64,000 nucleotides of DNA, from assembly GCF_022376445.1 (NCBI RefSeq), contig NW_025955025.1, positions 1 through 64,000 of the forward strand, written 5' to 3'. Source of the stretch: Fomitopsis serialis (lineage: Eukaryota > Basidiomycota > Agaricomycetes > Polyporales > Fomitopsidaceae). The position numbers and the translations under genes were made by a program. Of the stretch, positions 11,446 through 23,423 are shown piece by piece; positions within the stretch are counted from its first letter, which is position 1; every line of letters begins with the position of its first letter. Below the pieces are notes generated by a model. The model did not search any database and was not told where the DNA came from. It was given only the letters and a program-made list of their open reading frames with translations.

Positions 11446-12672
11446 CTCGGCAAATCGACGACAGGCCAGCTGGTCGAGATGGCGACGGAGAACGAGCGGC
11501 GTGTCGGTACGTCTGCAGCCCACTTCATCCACTGCAGTTCATTCATTCCAGCGATTGCAGGCGTCAACAGTGGTGGAATGGACCAGGCCGCCTCAGTCAT
11601 CTCCATGCCTTCGTGGCATTGTACATCACGTTCTTCCCCTTCCTGCACGCGGAGCCGATCTTCCTTTCCGTGTTACATACCAATCTGTGCGCCGCGTTCG
11701 TCTGTGCCAACTCGCTGATGGTCAGCGGCAAGGCTGTCGGCGAGTCTTATGCCATCCATCCTTGAAAACGCTCAAGAGACATATCAGGCGCAAAGACTCG
11801 GTACAACCTGCGCGTGGTAGAGACGCTCGCCGGTGCTTGCATCCACGCGCGTCACCTCAACGTCCAGCTGCAGCCTATCGATCGTCCGACCCTGTGCATC
11901 GTGTTTGAGCGGTGGCTCAGCTACACCGAAGCGAAGGGCCAGCCGACTGCGCTCGACACGGCCAAGCTCGAGGCGGGCCTGTAAAAGGTAATGCAGCAGG
12001 TGGACTGCGCCTGGCAGGGAGGGGCGACGACGAGCAGCTGGGGCTGACGATGGAGGAGATGATCAAGGAGGGCGGGCTGGACGAGGCGCTCTTAAATGAG
12101 GTATACCTGAGCTGGATCGAGGGTGCGTCTGCCTCCGCTGTTCGGCCACATCCACTGGACACTGACGCCGCGCCGTTGTCGATCTTCGCAGTCGAGGCGA
12201 CGCACTTCCAGATCTACAAGCGCGTGAGGCACGTGTTCGAGGAGTCCGTACGGGTGATCCAGTTCCGCGCGCGGCGTGTCTCAGTCTGCGCGCAGCGGAC
12301 TCGCCAGACCTCCCAAAGAGCGTGGTCCGGGAGCTGGGCGATCTCATGGACACGTCTCATTACAGCTCGAGCAGGTGTTCAGAGAACTCATGTCCGGAGA
12401 CGAGCTCATCCGCATCGCGAAGGAAGTCGGGGCGTATGCATCCAGGATCACGGGGGAGTCAACGGCGCGAGGCATGTGTCTTGCTGTGCGGAGGAAGCTG
12501 ATGTGTCCGGTGGTGTTAAGTGCTGGTCGGGGCGGGTGCACAGTGTCGCTTGTGGCTGAAGATAAGGTGGACACGTTCATTGAGAAGCTCGTGGCGACGT
12601 ACCTTGAGGGCGAGGCTCTGAAGCAGGTCATTTTCGCAACGAAGCCGAGTAGCGGAGCATGTGGTGAGTCCC
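11446..12672 (+). pseudogene. Galactokinase (GAL1-type) pseudogene, N-terminus missing
   Basis: Galactokinase phosphorylates galactose in the Leloir pathway, and its signature blocks occur here in order. GQLVEMATENERRVG (about 11465) precedes an intron. GVNSGGMDQAASVISMPS (about 11555) is followed one frame over by ALYITFFPFLHAEP. Then come AAFVCANSLMVSGKAVGES, TRYNLRVVETLAGACIHARH, IYKRVRHVFEESVRVIQF and the C-terminal ELIRIAKEVGAYASRITG. GGCTVSLVAEDKVDTFIEKL and QVIFATKPSSGAC close the series. The N-terminal half with the sugar-binding signature is absent. Frameshifts near 11615 and 12280, stops near 11763 and 11981, and indels (including loss of the usual GAGWGG step) break the frame. Intron remnants remain, so it is a DNA copy. 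Confidence 0.9.
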
Positions 12673-12928
12673 AGACCTTCATAATGCTCGCCGACACACA
12701 TGTTGATGCAAAAACAGTGTCGAAGCTTGAGTAATCGTTGGTATGACGAAGGGAAAATGTACGAGATCAGTATCTGTGTCATTTCCCGCCCAAGACCCAG
12801 TCGTATGCAAGTAAAACCTTATTGACGTCAGCTACTGGCCGAGCAAGTCCGACTGCGCGCCGTCATCACGTCAACCTTCTCCGGTGCGCCTTCTCACCCT
12901 GTCAGACCGCTCGATACCCACTCAAACC

Positions 12929-13930
12929 TCAGTTTTGCCTCCCGCCCAGTTCAGAGGCAGTTCGTCCTCGTTCTTGACGATGCCCCCAGGTTCGTTCTAC
13001 CAAGGGTTCCCATATAGCTTTTTTGCCATAGTTGCTGATGTCCGTCATTTGACAGTATGCCACCAGCCGGTCATTTATGGCGTGCAGCCATCTACCTTGG
13101 CTCTCCTTCATGGCAAGAGGAGGTTAGTTCGGATTCTCCGCCCCGCCGACGACACGCTCACAGACTCTGTCATTACGATACTGACTTAGGCTTTCCTTTC
13201 GCGTTGTTGAAAGTGCTGAGGATCGCTCCTAAGGATGGTCGAGGCCGCTTCTTGTTTCTGCCTTTCCGTAGAGTTTCTCCCAGTTTCCATATCTCCTGTC
13301 GGACAGGATGTGTTCCGTTGATTCGGTCTGGCCGCATATTGTGCATTCTTGTCGCGCCTGGGGTTCTTCGGAATATCCTGGTCGTTGCCAGTTGGTTCCG
13401 ACCATGTAGACGTCGTTAAAGGTCATCCATGGGAAGTACCTCACCTCTCGTTGTATGTCTTTGTGTCTAATTCCTTTCCAGATGTATGCTTCCGTACAGT
13501 CTCCGAAGACCTCAATGTTGTCGATCGCGCGGATCATGTTGTCCACCCGATGCCTTGGTACGCTAGTTTTGCGTCGTTATCTTCGGTTTCGCTCCGCTGA
13601 CCAGTAGTCTCCCGTCGATGCTCAGGTTTATCTCATCGGGCTTCAACCGGTGCGGGAAGTTGTCGCCGAAGGAAGGGTGTCGAATACGGCGATCACTTCG
13701 TGCGCCACATCATCTCTCGCAATTTTTACCACTTCGCTTCCTTGCTCAACGATCTGAAGGGGGATGTAGGTCTTCAGCGCCGATCAAGCTGCCACACTAC
13801 TCCGCAAAAGCAGCCCGAGTTCAAGATTCTGGCAGGGATTTGCCAGGACTGCGAGTTGCGTTCGCGGCGACGTGGTCGGCAGTACCCAGGAGTCGCGCGA
13901 GATGTGGACGACTTCCACCGTTAGCGCGCA
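12929..13930 (-). mobile_element. Retroelement tail: RNase H and C-terminal domain, decayed
   Basis: On the minus strand, fragments typical of the C-terminus of basidiomycete non-LTR-type retroelement proteins occur in order. A piece near 13650-13560 (GRLLVSGAKPKITTQ) is followed by DNIEVFGDCTEAYIWKGIRH, EVRYFPWMTFNDVYMVGTNW and a CTICGQTESTEHIL zinc-binding-like block at 13546-13229. RWLHAINDRLVAYCQMTD and GKKAIWEPLVERTWG at 13111-12929 close it. Stop codons and frameshifts separate the pieces. The reverse transcriptase domain would lie upstream, above 13930, and is not present. Assignment is by recall of the family pattern; which clade it belongs to is uncertain. Confidence 0.72.
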
Positions 13931-15950
13931 CGACTCAGCGCTGTCCTTCTACCTACGCTAAACATCACTTTCTACAAAATTTACAAGGTTCGTAGCAAAC
14001 GCCATCGGTACTTCCGCGACGTACATATGGTGATTAAACTGCGCAGATACTTTGGCCGTTCTTGACGATTCTGATGTGCCACGATCGCGCTGATCGCCGA
14101 TCACGGTGGTCAGCGGCGAGCGAGCGAGCGGCACACGCCGATGGTGAGGGCGCGCTGGGAAGATGCCCAGCATGCGAACACGGCCGACGAACGGACCACG
14201 GGTGCATGAGGGAATGAATCGGAAGGATGGGAGAATGGGCAGGCGCAGGGCGCAGTCATGATGACATGAAGCGCGACGCGCACGCCGACCGCGAGCGTGC
14301 CAGGCGAATGCCCAGCACGCAGACACGGCGGACGAACGCGTGCGCAGGCGTGCAAGCGGGCACACAAGCGGGCCACGGCACGCACAGCGAGGGCGAGGGC
14401 GTGTACAAATAAGGACGAGATGCCCGAAGAGATCCAGGCGCAACGGGCGAATGAGGTTTACCTTACAAAGCCCGAGACGTGGTCTGCATCCCGGACACAT
14501 CTGTCCCCCGGACTCGAGTCTATTCACCTCTCCACTACGGCCTCGCGCTCCGCCTCGCCCGTCGCACGCCAGGATTCCGGAATGGTGGTGACAGAAGCGG
14601 ACCTCGCGGCGACGGCGAACCATCTCACGCGCGGGATCGAGCCCAACGCGGGTGGTGGCGGCGCGAATAACATCCACAGCGGCACGCAATACACGCGCAT
14701 GTACGCGATGACGGTGCTTTCGACCCCGCGATGTTTTTGAACCCTGCTAGTAGGTCCAGCCTCTCGATGGAACAAGCGGCGGCGGCGAATGGCCAGGGAC
14801 TTCATGCAGTCGGGAACAATGATGCGCTCTCAGCGCCGATGTCCGTCGTGTTGCTCAATGAGTATGCCGGCGAGGAGGGACTCGGATGTGCGGAGGACAT
14901 TGAGGAGGACATTGAGGAGGAGTTCGATGCAGAGGATGAGTCACGGACGAGGATGATGATGATGATGATGAACTCAGCATTTATTAACCGCAACAAGCAA
15001 ACATTATGCTACATAAGACGCGGCGGACGCCGGCCTGCACATGCGCGGGCGTTTAAACGCGCCGCCCAGACCTGCGTCCCGTTCGAGGGTAGTGTAGTAG
15101 TGTGTACGCGTGAGGTGTATATAGTAATGGTTAGGCAATCAAGGCGGGTTGTGAGGTAGTGTCTAATGGTGTGGTCTGAGGTCGGAACGTAGCACGCATG
15201 GTAATAAATAGCGAATAAGGAAGAAAAAAAGGGGTGTCCATACTGTCCATACTTGGCTCTCCGTCGTCCTTCTCCTACATAGGGGTGCAAGCCGGGATTG
15301 CCCCCCTAGTGCACGAGGTGTCGCCGGTGTTGTTGCCGCTGGTGTTGTTGTCGCTGGATGGGGGAGGTGGGAACGGTACGTCGCCGTGCAGCTAGTGCCG
15401 TTTACTCTTCGTCGTCCTCATTCTCATTCTCCTCCTCTCCTTCGTCTTGGCCCACGGACGAGGATGAGGATGGGAGCGTCGCGGCAACGAGGCGTTGTCG
15501 AGCGGCAATGAATCGCTGAGCATGAACCGGCCTACATAGCAGCCGCGCGAGGCCTACGCAGATGAGTACCTTCATATAGGGCAATCCGCGAATATGGCCC
15601 CGAAGCCGACTCCCGGAGGCCCGGAGGGAGGTGATTTAACTTAGCAAACAACTCAAGCTGCGATTCCGTGTCTCGCAGACTCATATTTGGATTTGCGAGC
15701 GTCCGCTACCTTAGCGTAGCACGGGCTTCGGCCAGTAGCGCAACAATAATACATGGCAATGGCAGCGCCAGTAAGAGGCGTTGCGCGTCCCCATTTCCGG
15801 AGCGGCGACACTGCCATAGCACAAGACGAACGGTTCGCGCGCATCGAGGACATCACCGCGCGCGGCGGGCGGGAATTGTGCTTCCTCGGCGAGGGCAATG
15901 CGGCTGTTAACTTTTGCCATATTTTGTTTCTGATACAGGAGTAGTGAAAC
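13931..15950. other. Gene-poor, low-complexity stretch
   Basis: A roughly 145-base degenerate duplication lies at 14150-14340 (both halves contain ATGCCCAGCA followed by ACACGGC and GACGAACG). A (GAT)n microsatellite sits at about 14951-14970, and a Glu/Asp-coding tract at 14900-14945. A 15402-15584 minus frame encodes only low-complexity acidic residues. The plus frame at 14430-14740 (EIQAQRANEVYLTKPETW) may be a decayed exon of unknown family. No functional gene can be supported. Confidence 0.45.
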
Positions 15951-16189
15951 CTATGATACGTGGCCGCCATGAGGAACCGGAGACAAATTTAGACACGGGG
16001 CAAGTGAAACCTGCACGGGGCAGTGACGCCAAGCCATTGCAAGTGATGAGATGCGCCGGAACATGTTTTGGCTGGCTCTGACATGTTTCAGTCTCAGATG
16101 CCAAGCATTGGCATGCTGCCAACACAGCCCCCTGACTCATCCTCTGTCTGACTGCCAGATCACATGTTGGCTTATCCATCACTGACTGG

Positions 16190-16366
16190 CAATAGTTACT
16201 TAAGCATTTTTCCTGCTATATATAGAGGCCTCTCAGCTCCTTCATCTCCATCAGTTCCTCCTCTCCAGCACCTCAGTGAGTCCTTTACCTCTTGGCCTCA
16301 GCTCTATGCTCTGCATTCTAAGGACATGATTGCAGAATATTACCTCAGCTAGCTCTCTGTCTCCTA
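16190..16366 (+). promoter_or_regulatory. Probable core promoter and 5' leader of the dioxygenase gene
   Basis: A TATATATA box lies at 16217-16224, about 145 bases before the ATG at 16367. It is followed by a pyrimidine-rich tract with many CTCC/CATC words, as is common at fungal transcription starts. A GTGAGT at about 16275 and a CTCAG shortly before the ATG could bound an intron in the leader. Start site and leader intron are inferred. Confidence 0.45.
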
Positions 16367-18231
16367 ATGGTGTCTACAAAAGATAAGACAAGGATTGCTT
16401 CCCAAAAGGCTGTCCAAAAAAAGAAGAGGCAAAACAGGACATCTGTAAAGTTTTCCCTTGCTTGGTGACATGGCAAGATGTTCTAATCCACCCTTTGTTA
16501 GCTTTACCTCACAGAAAAAATCCCTGTCAGGTACACAAAACCTGCAGCACCTGTCATTGAAGATGTCAGTATGCTAGAAACCCAGCAAATAAAAGTGGAG
16601 GGAACCAGGTATGAGTGAGAATAGTTCTGTGGCACATACAGCTGAAAACTGCCTTTCTTGCCAGATCTGCTCAGAGCAGGGAGCAAAGAGCCAAGAACAC
16701 CATGAGGGCCTTCTACCAAAAGGCCTTCAATGCCATGGATGTTTTCAGGGTCCCTACTACTCTTCAGGCTCTGGCTGCTAGGCCTGTCTCTGAGGAAGGC
16801 AAACTCCAGGCCACCATCAAGATGCATGAGCTGATGGATGCTACTGTGCCTACCCAATGGTTTTCTGCCAGATGGGAAGATTCAAATGGCAAGACATTGG
16901 CTGTCAATTGGTCTTGGCAGAAAAAGGTAGATCATTTGACCTTTTAAAATCATCTTATGTTGACCAATATTGCCAGCTGCCAGATGCTGAGACCTCAAAG
17001 GATGGGACCCCAGAGAATAACCAGCCCCAAGTTAAACAGCCCAGGGTATGTCTGTTTTAGTCTGATATATAGGAATCTGCCCTTAACATATGCTTTTAGC
17101 CCTTGGAGTGCCAGTCCATTGGCAGAACCCAGGAGCACCATAAAGAAATGAAGAATGATTTGGTATTCAGTGGCTTGAGCGTCAGTTGTTGCTTCAGTAT
17201 GAGTTGATCATACCTGATTATTCTTCTAGGACCTAGATGTGGAGACATTTCTTGTAGCTTCCCAATGTCTCACTGCCCATCATTGGCCAACCTATGAACT
17301 CAGAGATGGAAGGCACAACACAGACCTTATCCCAGGTCTTGCTAATGGGAATCTTGTCCATCTAGGAAGCAATCAGGGGTTGTACACAGAGGATCCTGCT
17401 CTTGACCCAGAACAAGTGATACCTTATGATGGAGTCATGGAGAGGACAGGCGTATTGCACTTGGTGGAGTCTTGGCTTCCCCAGGGCCACCCAAACGTAT
17501 GTTCTAAAGCTGTTTGTAGCTCAAACTTGCTGGCTGACCTGTCAATTATCAGGGGAGGTTGGTTCCCTCCAAGGACATAACACCTCCTGGTGGCAAGGCC
17601 TTAGAGCTTGAACACTACTATGAAGCCACCAAGCATGTGGTGGAAAAACTGGCTCTTATGTTCCAGGTATTTTTTGTTGTTGTTTGTCCCTTTCACAAAG
17701 GGATAAGATCTGTTGTTCAGGTTGCTTTCCCTGAGGAGTATCTTCTCTATGAGAAGGCTTTTCAGGCTGGTGTATGGGAGCCAGCTCATCCAGGTCCTTG
17801 GCTGGGGAGGGCTGTGGTATGGAAACTACAAGTGGGGCCGCACAGGGATGGATTGGATGCAGGCCCTGCTTGTATTTTCAATTGCGGGCACTATACTGGA
17901 GGGGAGGCTATTCTCATTGACCTGGAGGCCAAGCTCAGGTATGCTAAGTCCCTCTGGCACTCAACATTCTATCGTTGACGTCTTCCAAAGCTACAGGCCA
18001 GGAGATGTCATCATCTTCTTTGCTGGGGCTGTCTACCATGCAGTAGCACCTTGGCTTCCAGCCCCAGTCCTGGATTTGCGCCTCCAAAAAGCCCACATAA
18101 CTGCTGGAAGAGTTTCCCACGTGCTATTTTCTCCTCATGCCACAGTGCAGCGTTTGCATGACAAACCATACTTGTGGTGGAAATTGACATGTGATGGCAA
18201 ATATCCCTATATTCCTCCCAAGCAGACTTGA
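16367..18231 (+). CDS. TET/JBP-type 2-oxoglutarate/Fe(II) dioxygenase, nine exons, intact
   Basis: Nine exons join without a break to about 472 residues: 16367-16444, 16502-16608, 16665-16926, 16977-17045, 17100-17162, 17230-17496, 17553-17666, 17721-17938 and 17991-18231 (TGA). Every junction has GT...AG and keeps phase. The N-terminus is basic (QKAVQKKKRQNRTS), a possible nuclear signal. The C-terminal half has the double-stranded beta-helix pattern: VVWKLQVGPHRDGLDAGP gives the HxD iron ligands. GHYTGGEAILIDLEAKL is followed by RPGDVIIFFAGAVYHAVAPW with the distal His, and LRLQKAHITAGR supplies a candidate 2-oxoglutarate-binding Arg. This matches the expanded fungal TET/JBP-like group, whose studied members oxidise 5-methylcytosine in DNA. 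Substrate is inferred, and another 2OG-Fe(II) oxygenase role is possible. It is AT-richer than the decayed DNA on both sides, hinting at a separate origin. Confidence 0.75.
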
Positions 18232-18690
18232 CTACATACGTGCTTTGAATCTAGATGGGATTGGCTGTTATGACATCTACCCAACGTGATTTGGCAGAAG
18301 TGGCTTTAACATTCGTCTTCCTCCTGCCTTGTCCAATTCATGCAAGCCAAGACTGTCATAGTTTGCACTTTGTGTGCCTTCAACAGGCGGCGCCACTGAG
18401 AGGCTTCGCTGTCCAACGCTTTGACGTGATTGTCCCCACGCTACGATCACTTTGCTCGCTTCCTGGACCACCTACAATATCCTACGCTTCAGCGCGTATG
18501 TGCTTTGTTCCGTTGGCTTTGTTCCTTTGTCTCTCATCACCTGCTGCGCACGAAGCGGCTCTGTATCTACTTAGCATAAATAGGGCTCCCTATGAGCCCT
18601 ATAATTCATCCTTTCATCTCAATCCTCTCTCGTCCGAGTGGCGAAGTCTGCCTGCTACGACAGGTTGTGAAGTTATCGCACCACGCCGGG
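18232..18690 (+). other. Spacer, possibly a solo or 5' LTR of a copia element
   Basis: Just before the copia fragment lies a block with an ATAAATAGGGCTCCC TATA-like site (about 18577) and a pyrimidine-rich start region (18600-18640), as in fungal LTR promoters. No matching second LTR was found in the window, so the LTR reading is weak. Confidence 0.3.
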
Positions 18691-18697
18691 CGCGACA

Positions 18698-18990
18698 TTG
18701 AACGGAGCCGGATCGACAGCAGTCCTAGGACGAGGAACAATCATGATGGTTGCAGACGTAGAAGGTCAGCTGAAGACCACTACCCTCAAGGATGTTGTTC
18801 ACGCACCTGCAATCCCCCACAACCTTGTCTCCCTCGGACGTCTTGAAGCAGGCGGGAACAAGATCGAAATTAGCGACGGGGAGCTAGCCGCGAAGGACAA
18901 AAAAGGGCGTACCTTTCTTCGCGGCAGCCGAATCTCCCGCCACCAACGGGGTCAGGGAAGCGTACAGCTTGAGTGCCCACTGGGGAAGCC
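18698..18990 (+). mobile_element. Ty1/copia retrotransposon fragment (protease to pre-integrase region)
   Basis: The frame includes VLGRGTIMMVADVEGQ, TTTLKDVVHAPAIPHNLVSL and GRLEAGGNKIEISDGELAAK. This is the pattern between the protease and the pre-integrase zinc finger in fungal copia Pol (glycine-rich strand, LKDVLYVP-like motif, NLxSxxRL). Integrase, reverse transcriptase and RNase H are absent, so it is a short relic. Confidence 0.7.
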
Positions 18991-19906
18991 TCTCCACCCG
19001 TCCTCCATCACGTAGTGATCTGTCTGCGTGCAGATGCTCGCATCGGATAGGCCGTATGTGGGGTCAACTGCGCCCGATCTGGGGATACATCGAGAATCTG
19101 CGACGCATTAATCAGTATAGACCCTAACCTTTACGCTACGTGCGGGTGTTCGCCGACTTGTCCGGACTCTCGTGAGGTCTTGCGCGCAGCCGCCTATCAA
19201 TTTAGCCTTTCTGACACCATGCCTGAGTTGTGTTTGACGTGTAGATCCCGAAAACGAGATCGCCAAGGCCATACGATGAGTTTCGAGCGAGGTATACCGT
19301 ATTGGGCGTTGCGCGAAGGCGACGGCCGCGAGACGCGAGGTGACTGCATGAGGCGTGTGGCGCGGCGGGACCTTCAGCTTCATCCGCGGACTAAATATCG
19401 GGCAACCGTAGCGCACGTTGCGGCTGGAAATGTTCGACGCACATTCTGTTCACATCGTTTGCTGTCGTTTGCTTCCGAATGTTGCACTGCTTCGTTGTCG
19501 TTGTGCTGGTTGTGCTGCCCATGCACTTACATGTGCTTGCAGCAGGTCGAACCTACCGCGCCGCAGACTCATCTTGGCTATTCTGTATATGGCAGTATGT
19601 TACATAAGCATACTCTCCCCGAACAAAAGTCAAATATTGTATACTCCAATAGACTCCAACTTCCTCTCACGAACACATCAAATGATGATTGTTATATGTA
19701 TGATGTATGTGCAGACACCTTCAAAATAAGTGAAGTGCGCGAGGACGGAAATAACAACCATACTTAAGCTTCGCCCCATCGAACGTACCACGTGACCTAA
19801 GACTGGGCTGAGCGAGCGCCGCAGTGCGTCTCCGAGTCTATGTAGTTTAGTTGACCGTCTTGTGATGCCCTCCGACTTCCTGCCCACTTGACACAGCGGT
19901 CCTCTC
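18991..19906. other. No supportable gene
   Basis: Overlapping frames on both strands carry no recognised motif. The sequence after 19560 becomes AT-rich. It may be debris of the copia element or upstream DNA of the next transposon. Confidence 0.35.
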
Positions 19907-21870
19907 ATGTCGCGCTCAACCTCAGCTGCAGTAGTCCCTGCTTCTCAGCCTACCAACGCAAGTCAAGAAGACCGCTTCCTCTGCGGTTGCGCGAGATGCT
20001 TGCGGAAGGACGACTGTTGGCGAACGCGAGCGACTTGGTACCGGCACGAATCTCAGCGCGAAGCTGACATTCAAGCGGGGCGCATTCTACGTCCGGACGC
20101 TACACTAAGGACTCTCGCTTGATTTCCGCGCGCACAGCGCGTTCGTGACGAAGAAGGTGCCGATGAAAGGGGGAAACGCGCACGGAGTACGATTCAAGCT
20201 GAGGAGCTCGATGTGGCTGCGATGACGGACGCGCAGCAGCATCACGCAGGTGCCGTATATCAAGCTGGGGCTAATATTCGTGATGGAGAGCAGGGAGGGG
20301 GAGACACTGATCCCGGTACGCAGTGCTCACTATGAGTCGTACTGACTCCTGCGTACATGGATGCATGATAATAGCCTCGAGTATCCACACGGGAGTCGCG
20401 ACATTGGACATGTAGATGAAGCCCAGGATGCTCGTGCAGAGCCACCGTCTGAGCGGCAGGAGCTCTCTCAAAGCGTCGCTGGGATGGCAGTCCAGACCGA
20501 TGCGGTGGCCATCCCTACCCTCGGATCGCTCCCAACATGCACTCTGGTATTAGTAATGCGGGCGGCACCGTTCCCGTCATCGAGATGGATACCACTGGCG
20601 CCGGCGCGGCGAACATCTACACTTTGTCTTCCTCCTCCCACCTCCAGGCCCCGAGGCCCCGGTATACGTTTCACTAACGTCGCCCTCTGCATCATACACG
20701 ACGTGCACGCGCTCACCGAAGTCGCACACATCGTCGATGCGGCCCCCCATCCGAGTTGTCTGGCACGCGCAGCAGTACCAGTGCTCAAGCTGGCATGGGT
20801 CAGAACAGCAATGCCGCGATGAGTGCAATCGCAGGCGAGACGGACGCTGCGGCTCACATCCGGTCAGCTGATTCATTCTCCGAGTCGAGCAGTTACTGAC
20901 GTGCCTGCGGTCGGTCTCCACAGCAACGACGCACCAAATGCGGCACCTCCTAGTCACGGTGCCGCGAATGAGGCTCGAGACACCATATCTCAGGCTTGTG
21001 GCGATTCCGCCGGGTCGTCGGCAAGTCATGTTGCAACACCGGGGACAACGAGTCCCAGCCTACTATAGCTTGACTCGCAGCAGTTCCCTCGGGCTGTCAG
21101 CCGACTCGTCGAGGGACGTCACTTGCCAGCCTCCGAGTTGGGAGAGTGTTGAAGGTCACACTGGCTTGACAAATCCCGATAGCAATGGCACTACGAGTGC
21201 TACAGACGAGACAGTGGACACTCAGACCTCCTGTTCCGCGCAGGCCTCGAGTCACATCAGCCGCCCTCAGGTGACTGGTATAGACGTGCACTCTGAAAAT
21301 CTCGGCGGCGATACCACAGTGAGCACCACTCGCGTGACGGCAGACGCGAAGGACCCAACATCATCCGAGTCTAGTCCCCTGCCAACTCCCGCCTCGCAGG
21401 ACGCCGACGCCGCACACGTTTTGGCGCCTCTTGCAAAACGGTTGTAGGTTGGCTCAACTCGTATTTGTGTGTTCCTGCTGATCACAACTCCGAGTACTAG
21501 GCCGATTTCCCGCAGGGCTAGAAGTCCTGTTACGCCTTCGCCTGAAACGGAGGTACCTTCGGCCGCCGCGTCTGATCCTACACCGCAACTACATGATACA
21601 TCGACTTCTGCAACGGGCAAGCAAGCTTCGACGTCGAACGAGTCTGTAGGAGCATCTGCCGAACTAAGACCTACAATCAATGAGAAGTTTGTTCCCTTAC
21701 TATTCTCTCGTCTTGTTGTGCTGACAATGATGATCATTCGGCTCTGTAGGCAGGTTCATCTGGCGAGAAATATCCAGGCCCACGGCGGGGATGCACTCCT
21801 TTGTGATTGGCGCGAGGCATACAAGAACGACCGGAAGAACGAGACAAAGTGAGCGGGGAGACCGATGTTT
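19907..21870 (+). pseudogene. N-terminal part of a Tnp2/CACTA-like transposon protein, decayed
   Basis: The frame from 19907 encodes a compact Cys/His motif, CGCARCLRKDDCWRTRATWY followed by RH. It resembles the C-x-C-x2-C...W/Y-x-RH segment that opens many basidiomycete Tnp2-like transposon proteins. Beyond it, stop codons interrupt a long Ser/Thr/Pro-rich region (20361-20822, 20823-21447, 21469-21852), as expected for the disordered linker of such proteins. No transposase catalytic core can be read. The likely C-terminal part of the same or a related element lies at 24832-25570. Confidence 0.42.
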
Positions 21871-22922
21871 CATCGAGTCATGGAATGTGTTGCCATTGCT
21901 CACCCTGGGTTTTGTAGGCTTTAAGAAAGGAGACTGAGGCAGCAAAGGCGAAGGCGCGTGTACTGCATTCGTCTCAAAAGATGTTGATCTCAACGAATTG
22001 CCTTGGCGCAGCGCACAAATGCGAAAGGGAAGGCGAAGGCTCAGCGACTCGCGCCGGTAGAACGATCTACGAAGACGCGTGTTTCACATTGAGCTACGAA
22101 CTATGTAGTACGTCGACTAACGGGCATGGGTTCTTGTAGCTCAAAGCTACTAGCAGTATATGATGCCGTAGATTGTCACGCTGCTACGAATTGCCGAATA
22201 TATGTATGACATTTGATAGAATTATACGCTGCTTGAGGAGCTTGACCGCGGACCAGTTCTATGACAATCTACCAGAATCGTTGGCTAGGTACTACTCAAA
22301 GCGACACCAAACGATAGCTACGTCAGTATGAGTCGGTTTTTGTCTGTCGAGAGGGAACAACTCGGAATTATGGGGCTGACGTCGACCGCAATCTATGGAA
22401 ATCGACATCATCCGATCTTCGTCTCATTTTGGTTTTAACGTCGATTCTGGTCGAAGACCAGCGGTCTGACACCGGACAATCTACGCGAATCACTGAAACT
22501 TCGCCGTTAGCTAGCGCTATGTAGCTTCAAGCTTCAAGCTTCAAGGGCGCTGTTTGCAAGCGACAGAGACGAGCGCGATGGACGGAGCAGAGGAAGGGAG
22601 GGCCTCGTTATCGCGCTTCGCGCTTCAAAATCAACACAAAGTCAGCAAGGGCACGAATGCACGCGAAAGGGGGCCAGTACCCGGATATCGCAAGCGCGCA
22701 GGGCCGGCGAAGAGTCCGACAGTACTCCGCGAAACCCAGTGGCACAGGTTCGTAGCGCCATCCTACGACGGGGTCTGCCTGCCTGGAGAATAACGCGCTG
22801 CGCATACTATAGTCGGTAGCATTTATTTCATGGGACTCATATCACTGGACTGATCGTCTATGTCCGTGAGCGACGACTCAGAATTCCCGCCGCACCGAGA
22901 CCATCCCTTCAGCACACCAGGC
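21871..22922. other. No supportable gene
   Basis: Short frames only. A triple AAGCTTC/CAAGCTTCAAG word occurs at about 22527-22545. No family recognised. Confidence 0.35.
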
Positions 22923-23423
22923 TCAAAGATGCTTCTTGTACAACTTGATCATCGCCTCAAAGGATCCTTCTTTTCCCGCCTTCACCTTCGGGTTGCTCTG
23001 TACGACGCCGATGTCAATCACGTCGACCCGTTCAGACGAAGCATGTGCTCACCATGTCATCGCGAACAGCAAAGCCATGGGTACATGCATCCCAATACTA
23101 TGTCCTTTCATAGCCAGGCTCATCTGCGATCTTCTGAGACTCGGGAACGAGGCGTCTACTTCGCAACTGTGGATTAGGCTGGATTAGGAGAGGGGCCTTC
23201 GACTCCGCGCGGTATTTTTACTGCGTCGCGCAGTGAAGGGATGATTCTCGTATGGCCTTTTTCGCTGCTCACCTCGAGATCGCCAGGTACTTGAAGCCGG
23301 CTCGGGTGCGACGCGACTGTGACGTGGCTCGTGTTGCTGTACGCGAGGTAGAACGCAGGGGGAGCACCGTAGCAGTAGCCAGTCATCCCGCGGTCCAGCT
23401 TCAAGTCGCACGATACGGCCCAA
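22923..23423 (-). pseudogene. Dienelactone hydrolase family pseudogene (C-terminal half)
   Basis: Minus strand, from about 23423 down. DRGMTGYCYGAPPAFYLAYS carries the catalytic Cys in GYCYG. SHVTVASHPSRLQVPGDLE ends at a GTGAGC donor. A later piece, SCEVDASFPS, carries the Asp. After a stop, YWDACTHGFAVRDDM holds the catalytic His (HGF) and ends at a second GTGAG donor. NPKVKAGKEGSFEAMIKLYK then runs to a TGA at 22923. These are the Cys-Asp-His triad blocks of fungal DLH-like cytosolic hydrolases in the right order. A stop and frameshifts break it, and no N-terminal half is readable. Both introns remain. It lies inside the remains of a transposon on the opposite strand. Confidence 0.8.

Noticed and set aside
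15753..15944. Frame with RFARIEDITARGGRELCFLGEGNAAVNF, briefly considered as the start of an inositol-pentakisphosphate 2-kinase
   Set aside because: Only GEGNA is suggestive. No following exons of that family could be found.
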